This document shows positions 24,405-32,861 of a stretch of 64,000 nucleotides of DNA, piece by piece. The stretch is from assembly GCA_030765525.1 (NCBI GenBank), contig JAVCCK010000023.1, positions 1-64,000 on the forward strand, read 5' to 3'. The stretch's first letter is position 1. Each line of letters starts with the position of its first letter. The notes below the pieces were generated by a model that was not told where the DNA came from, ran no database searches, and saw only the letters and a list, made by a program, of their open reading frames with translations. A program made the position numbers and the translations under genes. The DNA is from Candidatus Lernaella stagnicola (lineage in GTDB: Bacteria; Lernaellota; Lernaellaia; Lernaellales; Lernaellaceae).

Positions 24405-26581
24405 GACGACTGCTCGCCATCCTTGTTGTTTTCCTCTGTCTGTCGGCGGTCGTGGCGACGGCCTCGCCGCTCACCCTCTGGCACAGCTATCGCGGCGACG
24501 AGCAAGCCGCGCTGGAAAGCCTGATCGAAACCTGGAACGCGGCTCATCCGGAAAAGCGCGTCACCTTACTCGCCGTGCCGCACGAGGCTTACGCCAACAA
24601 GCTCACCTCGGCCATTCCGCGCGGTCAGGGTCCGGACCTGTTCATCTTCGCGCACGAGCGGGTGGGCGACTGGGCGCGCTCGGGCTTGCTGCGGCCCCTG
24701 GACGACGACCTCACGCCCGCTTCGTGGGATGCTTTTTTCCCGGTCACCGTCGACGCGCTGCGTTTTCAGGGCAAGCGTTACGGCGTGCCGCTGGCCACCA
24801 AGTCGGTCGCCCTGCTCTACAACAAGGCTTTGATCGACAAGCCCCCGGCCACCACGGACGAACTCGTCGCGTTTCTCGAAACGCACACGAATCCCGCCGC
24901 GAAGCGGTTCGGCCTGGCCTATGAGGCGGGTAGCTTCTACCACCACGCCGGTTGGCTGTTCGGTTTCGGCGGTCACATTTTCGACGCGGAGGGCAAGGCC
25001 GACCTGCACAACCCCGGCAACGTGGCTTCCGTCGCGTTCGTCGCCGACTTGATGGAGCGCAAGCTGCTGCCCGCCGAGCCGACCGGGGCGCTCGTTTCGC
25101 AGCTATTCAACGAAGGCAGGGCCGCGCTGGTGATCAACGGCCCGTGGATGCTGGGCGAAATCGACCCGCGCATCGATTACGGCGTGGCGCCGCTGCCGAT
25201 CGTGTCGGCCACGGGCAAACCGGCCGCACCCTTTTTGACCGTCGAGGCCGCGCTCGTGAGCGCCTACGCCAAGGACCCGGCGGGCGCGCTGGCGGTGGCC
25301 GAGTTCCTCGCGTTGGGTGACGGCGCACGTTATCGCCTGGAAAAAGGCAAGCAGTTGGTCGCCGCCGCCGCGGTGTACGACGCCGACGACCTGAATGTCG
25401 ATCCGCATGTGCTGCAGTTTCGCGCCCAGATCGAACACAGCGAGCCGATGCCCAACAACCCGCTCATGCGCTCGGTGTGGGAACCGGCCGCGCAAGCGCT
25501 ACGGGGTGCCTTACGGGTTTCGCTGTCGCCCGACGAAGCGATGGCCAAAGCGCAACACCATCTCATGGTGATCGCGCGGCCCGCGCCGCCGGCGAAGAAT
25601 CCGTGGCCGTACATCGGCCTCGCGCTGCTGGCGATTGTCGCGTGGTTGGGCTGGACGGCGATACGGGTCAAACGCGCCGGCGCATTGGCGCAGATGCGCA
25701 AGAGCCGACACGCGTATTTTTACTTGCTGCCGACGGCCGTCGGTTTGTTGCTGCTGGTGTTCATCCCCTTCGTCGTGGGCACCGCGGTGGCGTTTTTCTC
25801 GCACAAGGGCGGCACGTTCACCTTTGTGGGGTTGGCGAACTTCGCGAGCATCCTTGCCGGGGCCGATTACGCCGTGACCGACCCTCTATCGTTTTACTTC
25901 ACACTCGCGGTGACCGTGATGTGGACCGCAGTGAACGTGGCGCTGCACGTGTCGATCGGCCTGGCGATGGCGATGCTCCTGCGCAACGAATGGCTGAAGC
26001 TGCGCGGCGTGTACCGCGTGCTGCTGATCGTGCCGTGGGCCGTGCCGAACTACATCACCGCCCTGATTTGGAAGGGCATGTTCCACAGCCAGTTCGGCGC
26101 GATCAACGGCTTGCTCGACCTGCTGGGGCTTGAGCCGGTGAGTTGGTTCTCGCATTTCTGGACGGCGTTCGCCGCCAACGTCACGACCAACACGTGGCTC
26201 GGCTTTCCGTTCATGATGGTCGTCGCCCTCGGCGCGCTGCAGGCGATCCCCAAAGACCTCGAAGAGGCCGCGCTGATGGACGGCGCCGGGCCGTGGACGC
26301 GCTTTCGCCGGGTGATTCTGCCGCAAATCAGGCCCGCGCTGGTGCCCGCCGTGGTGCTGGGCAGCGTGTGGACCTTCAACATGTTCAACATCATCTACCT
26401 AGTCTCGGGCGGCGAGCCGGACGGGGCGACGGAGATTTTGATAAGCGAGGCGTATCGCTGGGCCTTCACGCGGCAGGAGCAATACGGATACGCGGCGGCC
26501 TACGCAACGCTGATTTTTTTGACGTTGATCGTCTACTCGCGGCTGACGCGACGGATCACCGGCGGGGAGGAGGCGGCATGA
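24401..26581 (+). CDS. Fused sugar-binding protein and MalF-type ABC permease
   Basis: A 726-residue fusion. A signal peptide (about 1-22) precedes a family 1 extracellular solute-binding domain at about 23-390 (LTLWHSYRGDEQAALESLIE, PDLFIFAHERVGDW, ALVINGPWMLG). A transmembrane helix at about 405-425 then carries the chain into the cytoplasm. From about 435 a MalF-type permease follows, with several helices and the EAA loop EEAALMDGAGPWTRFRR near residue 625. The topology is consistent: binding domain outside, permease N-terminus inside. Binding proteins are normally separate in Gram-negative maltose systems, so this tethered form is unusual. ATG at 24401 overlaps the ATPase stop. The longer frame from 24275 is an artefact. 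Confidence 0.85.
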   Translation: MRRLLAILVVFLCLSAVVATASPLTLWHSYRGDEQAALESLIETWNAAHPEKRVTLLAVPHEAYANKLTSAIPRGQGPDLFIFAHERVGDWARSGLLRPLDDDLTPASWDAFFPVTVDALRFQGKRYGVPLATKSVALLYNKALIDKPPATTDELVAFLETHTNPAAKRFGLAYEAGSFYHHAGWLFGFGGHIFDAEGKADLHNPGNVASVAFVADLMERKLLPAEPTGALVSQLFNEGRAALVINGPWMLGEIDPRIDYGVAPLPIVSATGKPAAPFLTVEAALVSAYAKDPAGALAVAEFLALGDGARYRLEKGKQLVAAAAVYDADDLNVDPHVLQFRAQIEHSEPMPNNPLMRSVWEPAAQALRGALRVSLSPDEAMAKAQHHLMVIARPAPPAKNPWPYIGLALLAIVAWLGWTAIRVKRAGALAQMRKSRHAYFYLLPTAVGLLLLVFIPFVVGTAVAFFSHKGGTFTFVGLANFASILAGADYAVTDPLSFYFTLAVTVMWTAVNVALHVSIGLAMAMLLRNEWLKLRGVYRVLLIVPWAVPNYITALIWKGMFHSQFGAINGLLDLLGLEPVSWFSHFWTAFAANVTTNTWLGFPFMMVVALGALQAIPKDLEEAALMDGAGPWTRFRRVILPQIRPALVPAVVLGSVWTFNMFNIIYLVSGGEPDGATEILISEAYRWAFTRQEQYGYAAAYATLIFLTLIVYSRLTRRITGGEEAA

Positions 26582-27426
26582 ACGCGCCCCGCGCCTGGAC
26601 ATCCTTTTTGCTCAACGCCGCGCTGACGCTGGTTTGCCTGGTCACGCTTTATCCGGTGCTGTGGGTGATCAAGATGGCGCTGACGCCGTCCCAGGCGTTT
26701 TCGCTGTCGGCCAATCCCCTGCCGCGGCATTTCTACCTGGGCAATTTTACGGACCTGATTTTGGCGCGCGACATGGCGGGGCACTGGTTGTTCGCGCATC
26801 AACTTTTCAACAGCGTGGCGGTCTCGTTGGCTACGACGTTGATCGGCGTGACGCTGGCGACCACCGCGGCGTATGCCTTTTCGCGTTTCGTGTTTCCGGG
26901 GCGCAAGGCCGGGATGACAATGCTGCTGGTGACGCAGATGTTCCCGGGCGTCGTGATGGCCATCCCGCTTTACATCCTGATGCAGAAGCTGCACCTGCTC
27001 AATTCGCTGACCGGCATGGCGCTGGTGTATTCCACGACGGCGATTCCCTTTTGCGTCTGGATGCTCAAAGGCTACTTCGATACGATTCCCAAGGATCTGG
27101 AAGAAGCCGCCGTGATGGACGGCATGGGCCGCTTTGCGATTTTCACGAAGATCGTGCTGCCCCTGGCCCGCCCGGCGATCGTGGTGACGGCGCTGTTTAG
27201 TTTCATGACGGCGTGGAACGAGTTCATCTTGGCGGCCACCTTCTTATCGGAAGAAACCATGTTCACGCTGCCGGTCGCGTTGCAGCGTTACGTCGGCGAC
27301 TACTCGACCGAATGGGGCCGCTTCGCGGCGGGCGCGATTTTGGTGTCGGTACCGGTGATGGCGTTGTTTTTCGCCCTCCAACGGCACCTCGTGGGAGGCC
27401 TGACGGCAGGCGGCGTTAAGGGATAA
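26578..27426 (+). CDS. Sugar ABC transporter permease (MalG type)
   Basis: A 282-residue inner-membrane permease with about six helices. The EAA loop is DLEEAAVMDGMGRFAIFTKI, which docks the ATPase. The typical MalG-like FMTAWNEFILAATFL segment and a closing GGLTAGGVKG tail are present. Start ATG at 26578 overlaps the stop of the fused permease (ATGA). With the upstream ATPase and the fused binding protein/permease it completes a CUT1-type importer, predicted for maltodextrins from the porin and amylases in the same run. The longer frame from 26143 is in the wrong register of the preceding gene and is rejected. Confidence 0.92.
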   Translation: MNAPRAWTSFLLNAALTLVCLVTLYPVLWVIKMALTPSQAFSLSANPLPRHFYLGNFTDLILARDMAGHWLFAHQLFNSVAVSLATTLIGVTLATTAAYAFSRFVFPGRKAGMTMLLVTQMFPGVVMAIPLYILMQKLHLLNSLTGMALVYSTTAIPFCVWMLKGYFDTIPKDLEEAAVMDGMGRFAIFTKIVLPLARPAIVVTALFSFMTAWNEFILAATFLSEETMFTLPVALQRYVGDYSTEWGRFAAGAILVSVPVMALFFALQRHLVGGLTAGGVKG

Positions 27427-27478
27427 ACTAGGCGGGCTTGGTGAAGCGACCCGTTTGACGCGCAGATTGGGGAAAAAC

Positions 27479-29518
27479 ATGCACACAAAATGGTTTTGGT
27501 TGCTGGCTGCCCTCGCGGCGCTCAGTCTCTTGGTAAATGTCGTGGCCTGTGACAGCGGCGATGACGACGACGACAGCGGCGACGCGGGCGATGACGATGA
27601 CGACGACGAATTCGTCGTGCTGTCCGTACAGCCCGGCACCGGTCCGGTCGCGGGCGGTACGCCGGTCATTGTTTACGGACGCGCCTTCGAGGACGGCTGC
27701 AAGCTCTACTTCGGCGACAGCGAAGCCGACTCGGTCACCTTCAGCAGCAGCACCGAACTGTCGGCCAACACGCCTCCCTCGCCCGCCGGCGGCAACGGCG
27801 CGGTAACGGTGAAGGTCGAAAACCCCGGGGGCGAATTCGCCGAGTTGGAAAACGGTTTCTACTACGGCGAGCCGGGCGTGGAGATCGACTGGTGCGCCAT
27901 CCGCTGGCCGGAAGCCACGCAAACCGCGCCGGGCGTACCCAGCGAGCCGATTTACGGCCATGTGTTCGTGGAGGGTTGCACCGAAGAACAGGGTTCGGCG
28001 TGCGAGTCGATCACCATGCAGGTCGGCCACGGCGAGGAGGGCATCGATCCTTCGGTGGATGAGTCCTTGTTCACCTGGACCGACGCCGCGTACAACCCCG
28101 ATTTCGCGCCCATCGAGGGCGACGAGAGCTACAACAACGACGAGTTCATGGCCACGATCACCGAAGATGAAGAGGGCGTTTACAAATACGCCTACCGCGT
28201 TTCGGGCGACGGCGGCGCGACGTGGACGTACTGCGATTGGGGCGTGGGCACCGACGACGGCTTCAGCCCCTCGACCATGGGCACGCTGACGGTTGCGGAA
28301 GTGCAGTACACCATCGGCTGGTGCGTGCTGCAGTATCCGCCCTCGACGCAAACCGAACCGGGCACGGCGACCGAAGGCATTTACGGGCGCGTCTTTGTGG
28401 AAGGCTGCACGGACGGCGATCAGTTCTGCAGCGGCGTCTTGGCGCAGGTCGGCTGGGGCGATCGCGGCGCCGACCCCTCGGCAAGCCCGGGCGATTACGA
28501 GTGGACCAACGCGTCGTACAACAACGATCACGTCGAGGACAACAACGACGAATACCAAACGCCCATCGTGGAGGACACCGAAGGGAATTACGCCTACGCC
28601 TACCGTTTCTCCGGTGACGGCGGCGCCAGTTGGGTGTATTGCGATCTCGACGGCTCCAGTAACGGCTTCCAGACCGACCAAATGGGCGCGCTGACCGTCG
28701 GCGAGCAGGAATTGGAGGTCGGCTGGTGCAATCTTCACTGGCCGGCGGAAACCACGACGATTCTGGGCAACCCGACCGAAAACATTTACGGTCGCGTGTA
28801 CGTCGCCGATGAAACCGGCACCGGCACGCCTTCGGGCTCGATCACCGGCCAGGCGGGCTTCGGGCCGCAGGACACGGACCCCAGCGGCTATCCCGGCGCT
28901 TATACGTGGGAAGCGGCCGCCTTCAACATTTCCGACGGCAACAACGACGAGTATGCGGTGCAAATGGACCCCGACACGCTCGGAGACTACGCCTACGCCT
29001 ACCGTTTCTCGGTCGACGGCGGTTCGAGCTGGACCTACTGCGACCTCAACGGCAGCAGCGACGGCGTCAGCACCGATCAGCTTGGCACGTTGCATGTGGT
29101 CGAGCAGATCGTCGCGCCCATCGGCTGGTGCAACCTGCAGTATCCGAGCGAGACGACCACGGTCGTCGGCGTGGCCACAGAACTGATTTACGGCCAGGTT
29201 TTCGTAGACGGTTACACGGGCACGGGCGAGGATTCGGGGATCGTGCAGGCGCAACTCGGCTATGCGACGCAGGGCAGCAATCCGACGACCAACCCGGGCG
29301 ACTTCGATTGGTCACCCGCCGCGTTCAACGTGTCGGTCGACAACAACGACGAGTATGCCACGTCGATCACGCCTGGAGCCGCCGGCACCTACGGCTACGC
29401 CTACCGCTTCTCGACCGACGGCGGCCTGACGTGGGAATACTGCGACCTGGATGGGGGACTGACCGGCGACTTCACCCTCGCCCAAATGGGCGCGCTGTTT
29501 GTTAACGATAGCCGGTAG
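27479..29518 (+). CDS. Lipoprotein with IPT/TIG domain and four WCxLQxP repeat modules
   Basis: A 679-residue lipoprotein. ATG at 27479 has GGGGA upstream. The lipobox ends VVAC (C24), followed by an Asp-rich stretch. An IPT/TIG-like immunoglobulin domain spans about 45-125 (VQPGTGPVAGGTPVIVYGRAF). Four repeats of about 134-143 residues then fill the protein, each starting (I/V)xWCxLxxP and containing IYGxVxV, NNDEY and YAYRxSxDGGxxWxYCDxDG. I associate such modules with exported amylolytic proteins, but cannot name the family, and ligand binding is inference. Its position just after the maltodextrin importer suggests a surface glycan-binding or cell-surface role. Confidence 0.75.
   Translation: MHTKWFWLLAALAALSLLVNVVACDSGDDDDDSGDAGDDDDDDEFVVLSVQPGTGPVAGGTPVIVYGRAFEDGCKLYFGDSEADSVTFSSSTELSANTPPSPAGGNGAVTVKVENPGGEFAELENGFYYGEPGVEIDWCAIRWPEATQTAPGVPSEPIYGHVFVEGCTEEQGSACESITMQVGHGEEGIDPSVDESLFTWTDAAYNPDFAPIEGDESYNNDEFMATITEDEEGVYKYAYRVSGDGGATWTYCDWGVGTDDGFSPSTMGTLTVAEVQYTIGWCVLQYPPSTQTEPGTATEGIYGRVFVEGCTDGDQFCSGVLAQVGWGDRGADPSASPGDYEWTNASYNNDHVEDNNDEYQTPIVEDTEGNYAYAYRFSGDGGASWVYCDLDGSSNGFQTDQMGALTVGEQELEVGWCNLHWPAETTTILGNPTENIYGRVYVADETGTGTPSGSITGQAGFGPQDTDPSGYPGAYTWEAAAFNISDGNNDEYAVQMDPDTLGDYAYAYRFSVDGGSSWTYCDLNGSSDGVSTDQLGTLHVVEQIVAPIGWCNLQYPSETTTVVGVATELIYGQVFVDGYTGTGEDSGIVQAQLGYATQGSNPTTNPGDFDWSPAAFNVSVDNNDEYATSITPGAAGTYGYAYRFSTDGGLTWEYCDLDGGLTGDFTLAQMGALFVNDSR
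27884..29515 (+). repeat. Four tandem protein repeat modules
   Basis: Module starts (the Ile/Val before xWC) lie at 27884, 28313, 28718 and about 29120, so spacings are 143, 135 and 134 codons. Modules 2-4 are more alike, and module 1 carries extra Cys (EGCTEEQGSAC). Confidence 0.8.
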
Positions 29519-29527
29519 GAGTAGATC

Positions 29528-30715
29528 ATGACCACGCGACTACTCGTTTTCTTGCTCGTGATTCTCACCGCCTTCGCCATGATCGCCTCCGATTGCGGCG
29601 GCCGCGACGATGACGACGATGTGGACGCCGACGGTCCGTTGCTCGACGACGACGACGCCGCCGGCGCCGATGACGATGACGATGACGACGACGATAATGA
29701 TGATGACGACAACGACGACGATAACGACGACGACACCGCGGACGACGACTCCGCGGACGACGACTCCGCGGACGACGACACCACGGACGATGACACCACG
29801 GACGACGATACCGCCGACGATGATGACGACGACGACGACGACGATGATGATGACAACGATGATGACAACGACGATGACAATGACGATGACAACGACACGA
29901 CCGCGCCGGGCGTCGATTGGTGCAACATTCAATATCCGTTCGAGACGATCACCGTCGAAGGCACGCCGACTGAAACGATCTACGGTCGCGTGTATATTCC
30001 CGGACAGACCGGCGGCGCCACGCCGCTACCCTACCTGACCGTGCAACTCGGCATCGCTTCACCGGGCGTGGACCCGACGGCCAATCCCGGCGCGTTCTCG
30101 TGGTTCGCCATGGGCTTCAACTACGGTCACAGCGGCGACGACAACGACGAGTACGAGCAATCGCTCACGTTCGGCGCCGGCAACACCTACGCCTACGTGG
30201 TGCGCGCCTCCACCGACGCGGGCGGGACGTGGACCTATTGCGATATCGACGAAGGCACGACCAACGGCTTCGATCCGGAAGACATGGGCCGCGTGCACGC
30301 CAGGCCCAACAACGTCGATTGGTGCGACCTGCAATACCCGCAGTCAACCACCACGACGATTTCCGTGCCCACCGAAGACATTTTCGGGCAGGTCTACATT
30401 CCCGGCGTGACCGGCCTGGGTTCGCCAGCGCCGGACCTGCATGCGCAAGTCGGAGTCGGCCCGACGGATAAGGATCCGCGTACGTGGCCGGACAAATTCA
30501 CGTGGGTCAATGCTGAGTTCAACAGCGGCCACACCGGTGACGACAACGACGAGTTTCAGCAAACCCTCACGGTGGATACGGCTGGTTCCTATCATTACGC
30601 CTACCGCTTCGCGTACACGAACGCGGTGAGTTGGCGGTACTGCGATTTCGACCCGGGTACGACCAACGGATTTTCGGTCGATGATCTCGGAGACCTGACG
30701 GTCAATGCGAAGTAG
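29528..30715 (+). CDS. Lipoprotein with long Asp/Asn-rich linker and two repeat modules
   Basis: A 395-residue lipoprotein with GGAG before the ATG and a lipobox-like MIASDC (C23; Asp before Cys is atypical). Residues 27-125 are almost entirely Asp with Asn, Thr, Ser and Ala, a highly acidic and probably extended spacer. The C-terminal 265 residues are two modules of the same WCxLQxP type as in the preceding gene (VDWCNIQYP, VDWCDLQYP), each with a GDDNDEY segment and a late YRFAYT or ASTDAGGTWTYCD segment. The pairing with the preceding gene, ten bases upstream, indicates duplication and co-transcription. The linker would project the modules away from the membrane. Confidence 0.8.
   Translation: MTTRLLVFLLVILTAFAMIASDCGGRDDDDDVDADGPLLDDDDAAGADDDDDDDDDNDDDDNDDDNDDDTADDDSADDDSADDDTTDDDTTDDDTADDDDDDDDDDDDDNDDDNDDDNDDDNDTTAPGVDWCNIQYPFETITVEGTPTETIYGRVYIPGQTGGATPLPYLTVQLGIASPGVDPTANPGAFSWFAMGFNYGHSGDDNDEYEQSLTFGAGNTYAYVVRASTDAGGTWTYCDIDEGTTNGFDPEDMGRVHARPNNVDWCDLQYPQSTTTTISVPTEDIFGQVYIPGVTGLGSPAPDLHAQVGVGPTDKDPRTWPDKFTWVNAEFNSGHTGDDNDEFQQTLTVDTAGSYHYAYRFAYTNAVSWRYCDFDPGTTNGFSVDDLGDLTVNAK
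29606..29896 (+). repeat. Low-complexity GAC/GAT tract coding poly-Asp
   Basis: About 97 codons of GAC, GAT and AAC with a few GCG, TCC and ACC, coding the acidic linker. It includes imperfect (GACGACTCCGCG)n and (GACGATAC)-like steps. Such tracts expand or contract by slippage. Confidence 0.85.
29912..30712 (+). repeat. Two tandem protein repeat modules
   Basis: Module starts at 29912 and 30314, spacing 134 codons, matching the modules at 27884-29515. The second module lacks some Gly-rich turns of the first. Confidence 0.75.
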
Positions 30716-31643
30716 GCGCGCCACGCGGGCGATATCCACGGCGGTCGCCGCCGTCCTCTGCATCGCCCTACTCGCCGGGTTGGTTGGCTGTGAAGACGGG
30801 AAAGTCAAAAGCTGGCGCGCATTGCTTACGGCGCAGGTCAGCGGCTTTCGTTTCCGCGCCAATTATTCCGGATTTGTGCGCGACGTGCCGTATACACCCG
30901 ACGCGACCGACCTACAAAAAATGGATATCATCCGCACGACCGGTGACGAGCCCGCGCCGGTGTTCGTCTTCGTACACGGCGGTTACTGGAAATCCGGCAA
31001 CCGGCGCTTGTATCCCGTTCTCGGCAAGGCGTTGCACGACCAGGGTATCGTCACGGTGCTGCTCGACTACCGCCTCTATCCCGAGGTCACCTACCCGGCC
31101 TTTGCCTACGATGTCGCGGCGGGGCTGAATTGGATACACGACCACATCGCCGAATACGGCGGTGACCCGGAGCGGATCGTGGTGGGCGGTCATTCGGCCG
31201 GCTCGCACCTTGTCGCCTTGATGCTTTTAAAAGACGACCTGCGCGCCCTCTTGAGCTTCGCGCCGACGGATTTGGCGGGCGTTGTTCTCCTTTCCGGAGC
31301 TTACGATTTAGAGCGCGACAATCTGTTGGACCCGAAAATCCTATTGAAGGTCATGGGGTCGGAAGAAAATCTGAATGCCGCTCAACCGATCAAGCACGCC
31401 AAAGCCGACATTCCGCCGGTGCTGATCGTCAACGCCGAAGGCGACCAGTTGACCAGCGAAGCGCAAGCCTCCCGTTTCGCCGAGACGCTCCGAAGCGCGG
31501 GCGCGTCGGTGACATACGTCAAAATCCCTGAAGGCAGCCACCTCTCGCCCATCGTGGACCTTATTCCCGGTCACGAGGGACCCATTCGCGACGAATTTTT
31601 TCGGTTTTTCCGAGACGTCACTCGTCCACCTGCAAACCCTTGA
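30705..31643 (+). CDS. Alpha/beta hydrolase lipoprotein (carboxylesterase/BD-FAE-like)
   Basis: A 312-residue lipoprotein (lipobox GLVGC, C29). The hydrolase part has the oxyanion motif HGGYW (91-95), the nucleophile elbow GGHSAG (S164), a likely acid in NAEGDQLTSE and a His in EGSHLSPI. The HGG motif and lack of a lid match the short esterases of the BD-FAE and kynurenine-formamidase-like group. These cleave acyl groups from sugars or small esters. Its start overlaps the stop of the repeat lipoprotein by 11 bases, so it is co-translated with that gene. A role in deacylating decorated glycans is plausible but unproven. Confidence 0.85.
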   Translation: MRSRRATRAISTAVAAVLCIALLAGLVGCEDGKVKSWRALLTAQVSGFRFRANYSGFVRDVPYTPDATDLQKMDIIRTTGDEPAPVFVFVHGGYWKSGNRRLYPVLGKALHDQGIVTVLLDYRLYPEVTYPAFAYDVAAGLNWIHDHIAEYGGDPERIVVGGHSAGSHLVALMLLKDDLRALLSFAPTDLAGVVLLSGAYDLERDNLLDPKILLKVMGSEENLNAAQPIKHAKADIPPVLIVNAEGDQLTSEAQASRFAETLRSAGASVTYVKIPEGSHLSPIVDLIPGHEGPIRDEFFRFFRDVTRPPANP

Positions 31644-31724
31644 AATAACTGACAATACCGAACATTTTACGGGTCATTCACCACACAGCCTGTTCGCCCG
31701 AACGAATATTGTCCATATTTAATA

Positions 31725-31753
31725 TTGACAACTCTCGTTTGGTGTCTACGTTT
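31725..31753 (+). promoter_or_regulatory. Possible promoter of the lipocalin gene
   Basis: A perfect TTGACA at 31725-31730 stands about 70 bases before the ATG. The best -10 candidate at 17-base spacing (31748-31753, ACGTTT) or 16 (TACGTT) is weak. Confidence 0.35.
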
Positions 31754-31799
31754 GCTTTGTCTTTGGAACACAGAAAACAAGAGGCTGAAAGGGAAGAAA

Positions 31800-32582
31800 A
31801 TGAAAGCAAAAATCAACGTATCACCTCGGACCGCGTCCCGGTCGTTATTCCGCTCTGACAGGGATTTCGTCACGTTCGCCCTGTCCGGGTTTCTGCTGAT
31901 CGCCATCGCATTTATGGCTGCCGGATGTGGCGAAGCTGGAGATGATGACTCGGAAGACACGAATATGATCCAACCCATCGGCACGACTGTGACCTCGTCA
32001 ACGCTCGATCTTTCGACAACGGAATTGGCGGCGGCGAACGTCGATTTGCTGAATCTAACCAGGGAGCAACTTCTCGTGCAAGCAACAACCTTCTCTCCGC
32101 TGACGGCCGACGGATCTACGGTCGCCACGCTCGATCTGGATCGTTACGTGGGCCGTTGGTACGAAATCGCCACGTACGAGCAGGTGTTTCAACGCGGCTG
32201 CACCGGCACGACGGCGACGTACACGCCTCGCCCCGACAGCACGATCACCGTATTGAACGAATGCTACGTCGGGTCGTTGGACGGCCTTTACAAGAAGACG
32301 CAGGCCTACGCCAAGGTTGTCGACAAAGTCACCAATGCGCGGCTGAAGGTCTTCTTCGTCCCGCTATTCGGCGCGCCGTACTGGGTGATCGAACTCGACG
32401 GCCGCACCGGCGACCAGCCCTACGAATGGGCAGTTGTGGGCGGGCCGACCGACGATTTCCTTTGGATACTCAGCCGCACACCGCAGATGAATCCGGACCG
32501 ACTCGACCTGATTCTCGAAACTTTAGTCGAGCGCGGATACGACCTGGAAAAACTGAGTTTTACGCCGCAGGCGACACCATGA
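31800..32582 (+). CDS. Lipocalin-family lipoprotein (Blc-like)
   Basis: A 260-residue lipoprotein with GGAAG upstream of ATG at 31800. It has an unusually long n-region (about 27 residues) before the hydrophobic core and lipobox AAGC (C43). The lipocalin domain is C-terminal, about 105-255, with the signature DRYVGRWYEIATYEQVFQRG near 110-130. Later blocks are NECYVGSLDGLYKK, ARLKVFFVPLFGAPYWVIEL and DDFLWILSRTP. These match the structurally conserved regions of Blc/apolipoprotein D proteins. Blc proteins bind lysophospholipids and act in outer-membrane maintenance. The insertion between lipobox and domain (about 60 residues, Thr/Leu-rich) has no match I know. Confidence 0.88.
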   Translation: MKAKINVSPRTASRSLFRSDRDFVTFALSGFLLIAIAFMAAGCGEAGDDDSEDTNMIQPIGTTVTSSTLDLSTTELAAANVDLLNLTREQLLVQATTFSPLTADGSTVATLDLDRYVGRWYEIATYEQVFQRGCTGTTATYTPRPDSTITVLNECYVGSLDGLYKKTQAYAKVVDKVTNARLKVFFVPLFGAPYWVIELDGRTGDQPYEWAVVGGPTDDFLWILSRTPQMNPDRLDLILETLVERGYDLEKLSFTPQATP

Positions 32583-32639
32583 CATAGATCCCGTAACCAT
32601 AGGTTCTTCTCACCACAGCCGAACCTCATCTCCCTTTTT

Positions 32640-32670
32640 GCCGCTCCCCCCCTCCGGGAGCGGCATTTTT
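32640..32670 (+). terminator. Rho-independent terminator after the lipocalin gene
   Basis: GCCGCTCCC at 32640-32648 pairs with GGGAGCGGC at 32656-32664 around a seven-base loop, followed by ATTTTTC. A strong, textbook-like hairpin. Confidence 0.85.
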
Positions 32671-32861
32671 CTTTCCCGGCGCGAACAAGGCCCGTTGATT
32701 CTCCGGAAGTCTCCGATAAATTGACATCTCGGAGTTTCTTCGCTACGTTACCGGCAAGCAACTTGTTTTCATCAACAATCGAGTCCAAATATTGCCTCTC
32801 CGAGGGACGCCGGAGTGCTTTTCGCGGTTCTGTCCTGGGATAGGCCAAGGAGTGAAACAAA

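Noticed and set aside
27428-29254. Minus-strand frame of 608 codons
   Set aside because: Antisense to the repeat lipoprotein, with repeated sequence only because the sense strand repeats.
29606-29896. CRISPR-like repeat array
   Set aside because: The repeats are codons for Asp inside a reading frame, with no spacers of constant length.
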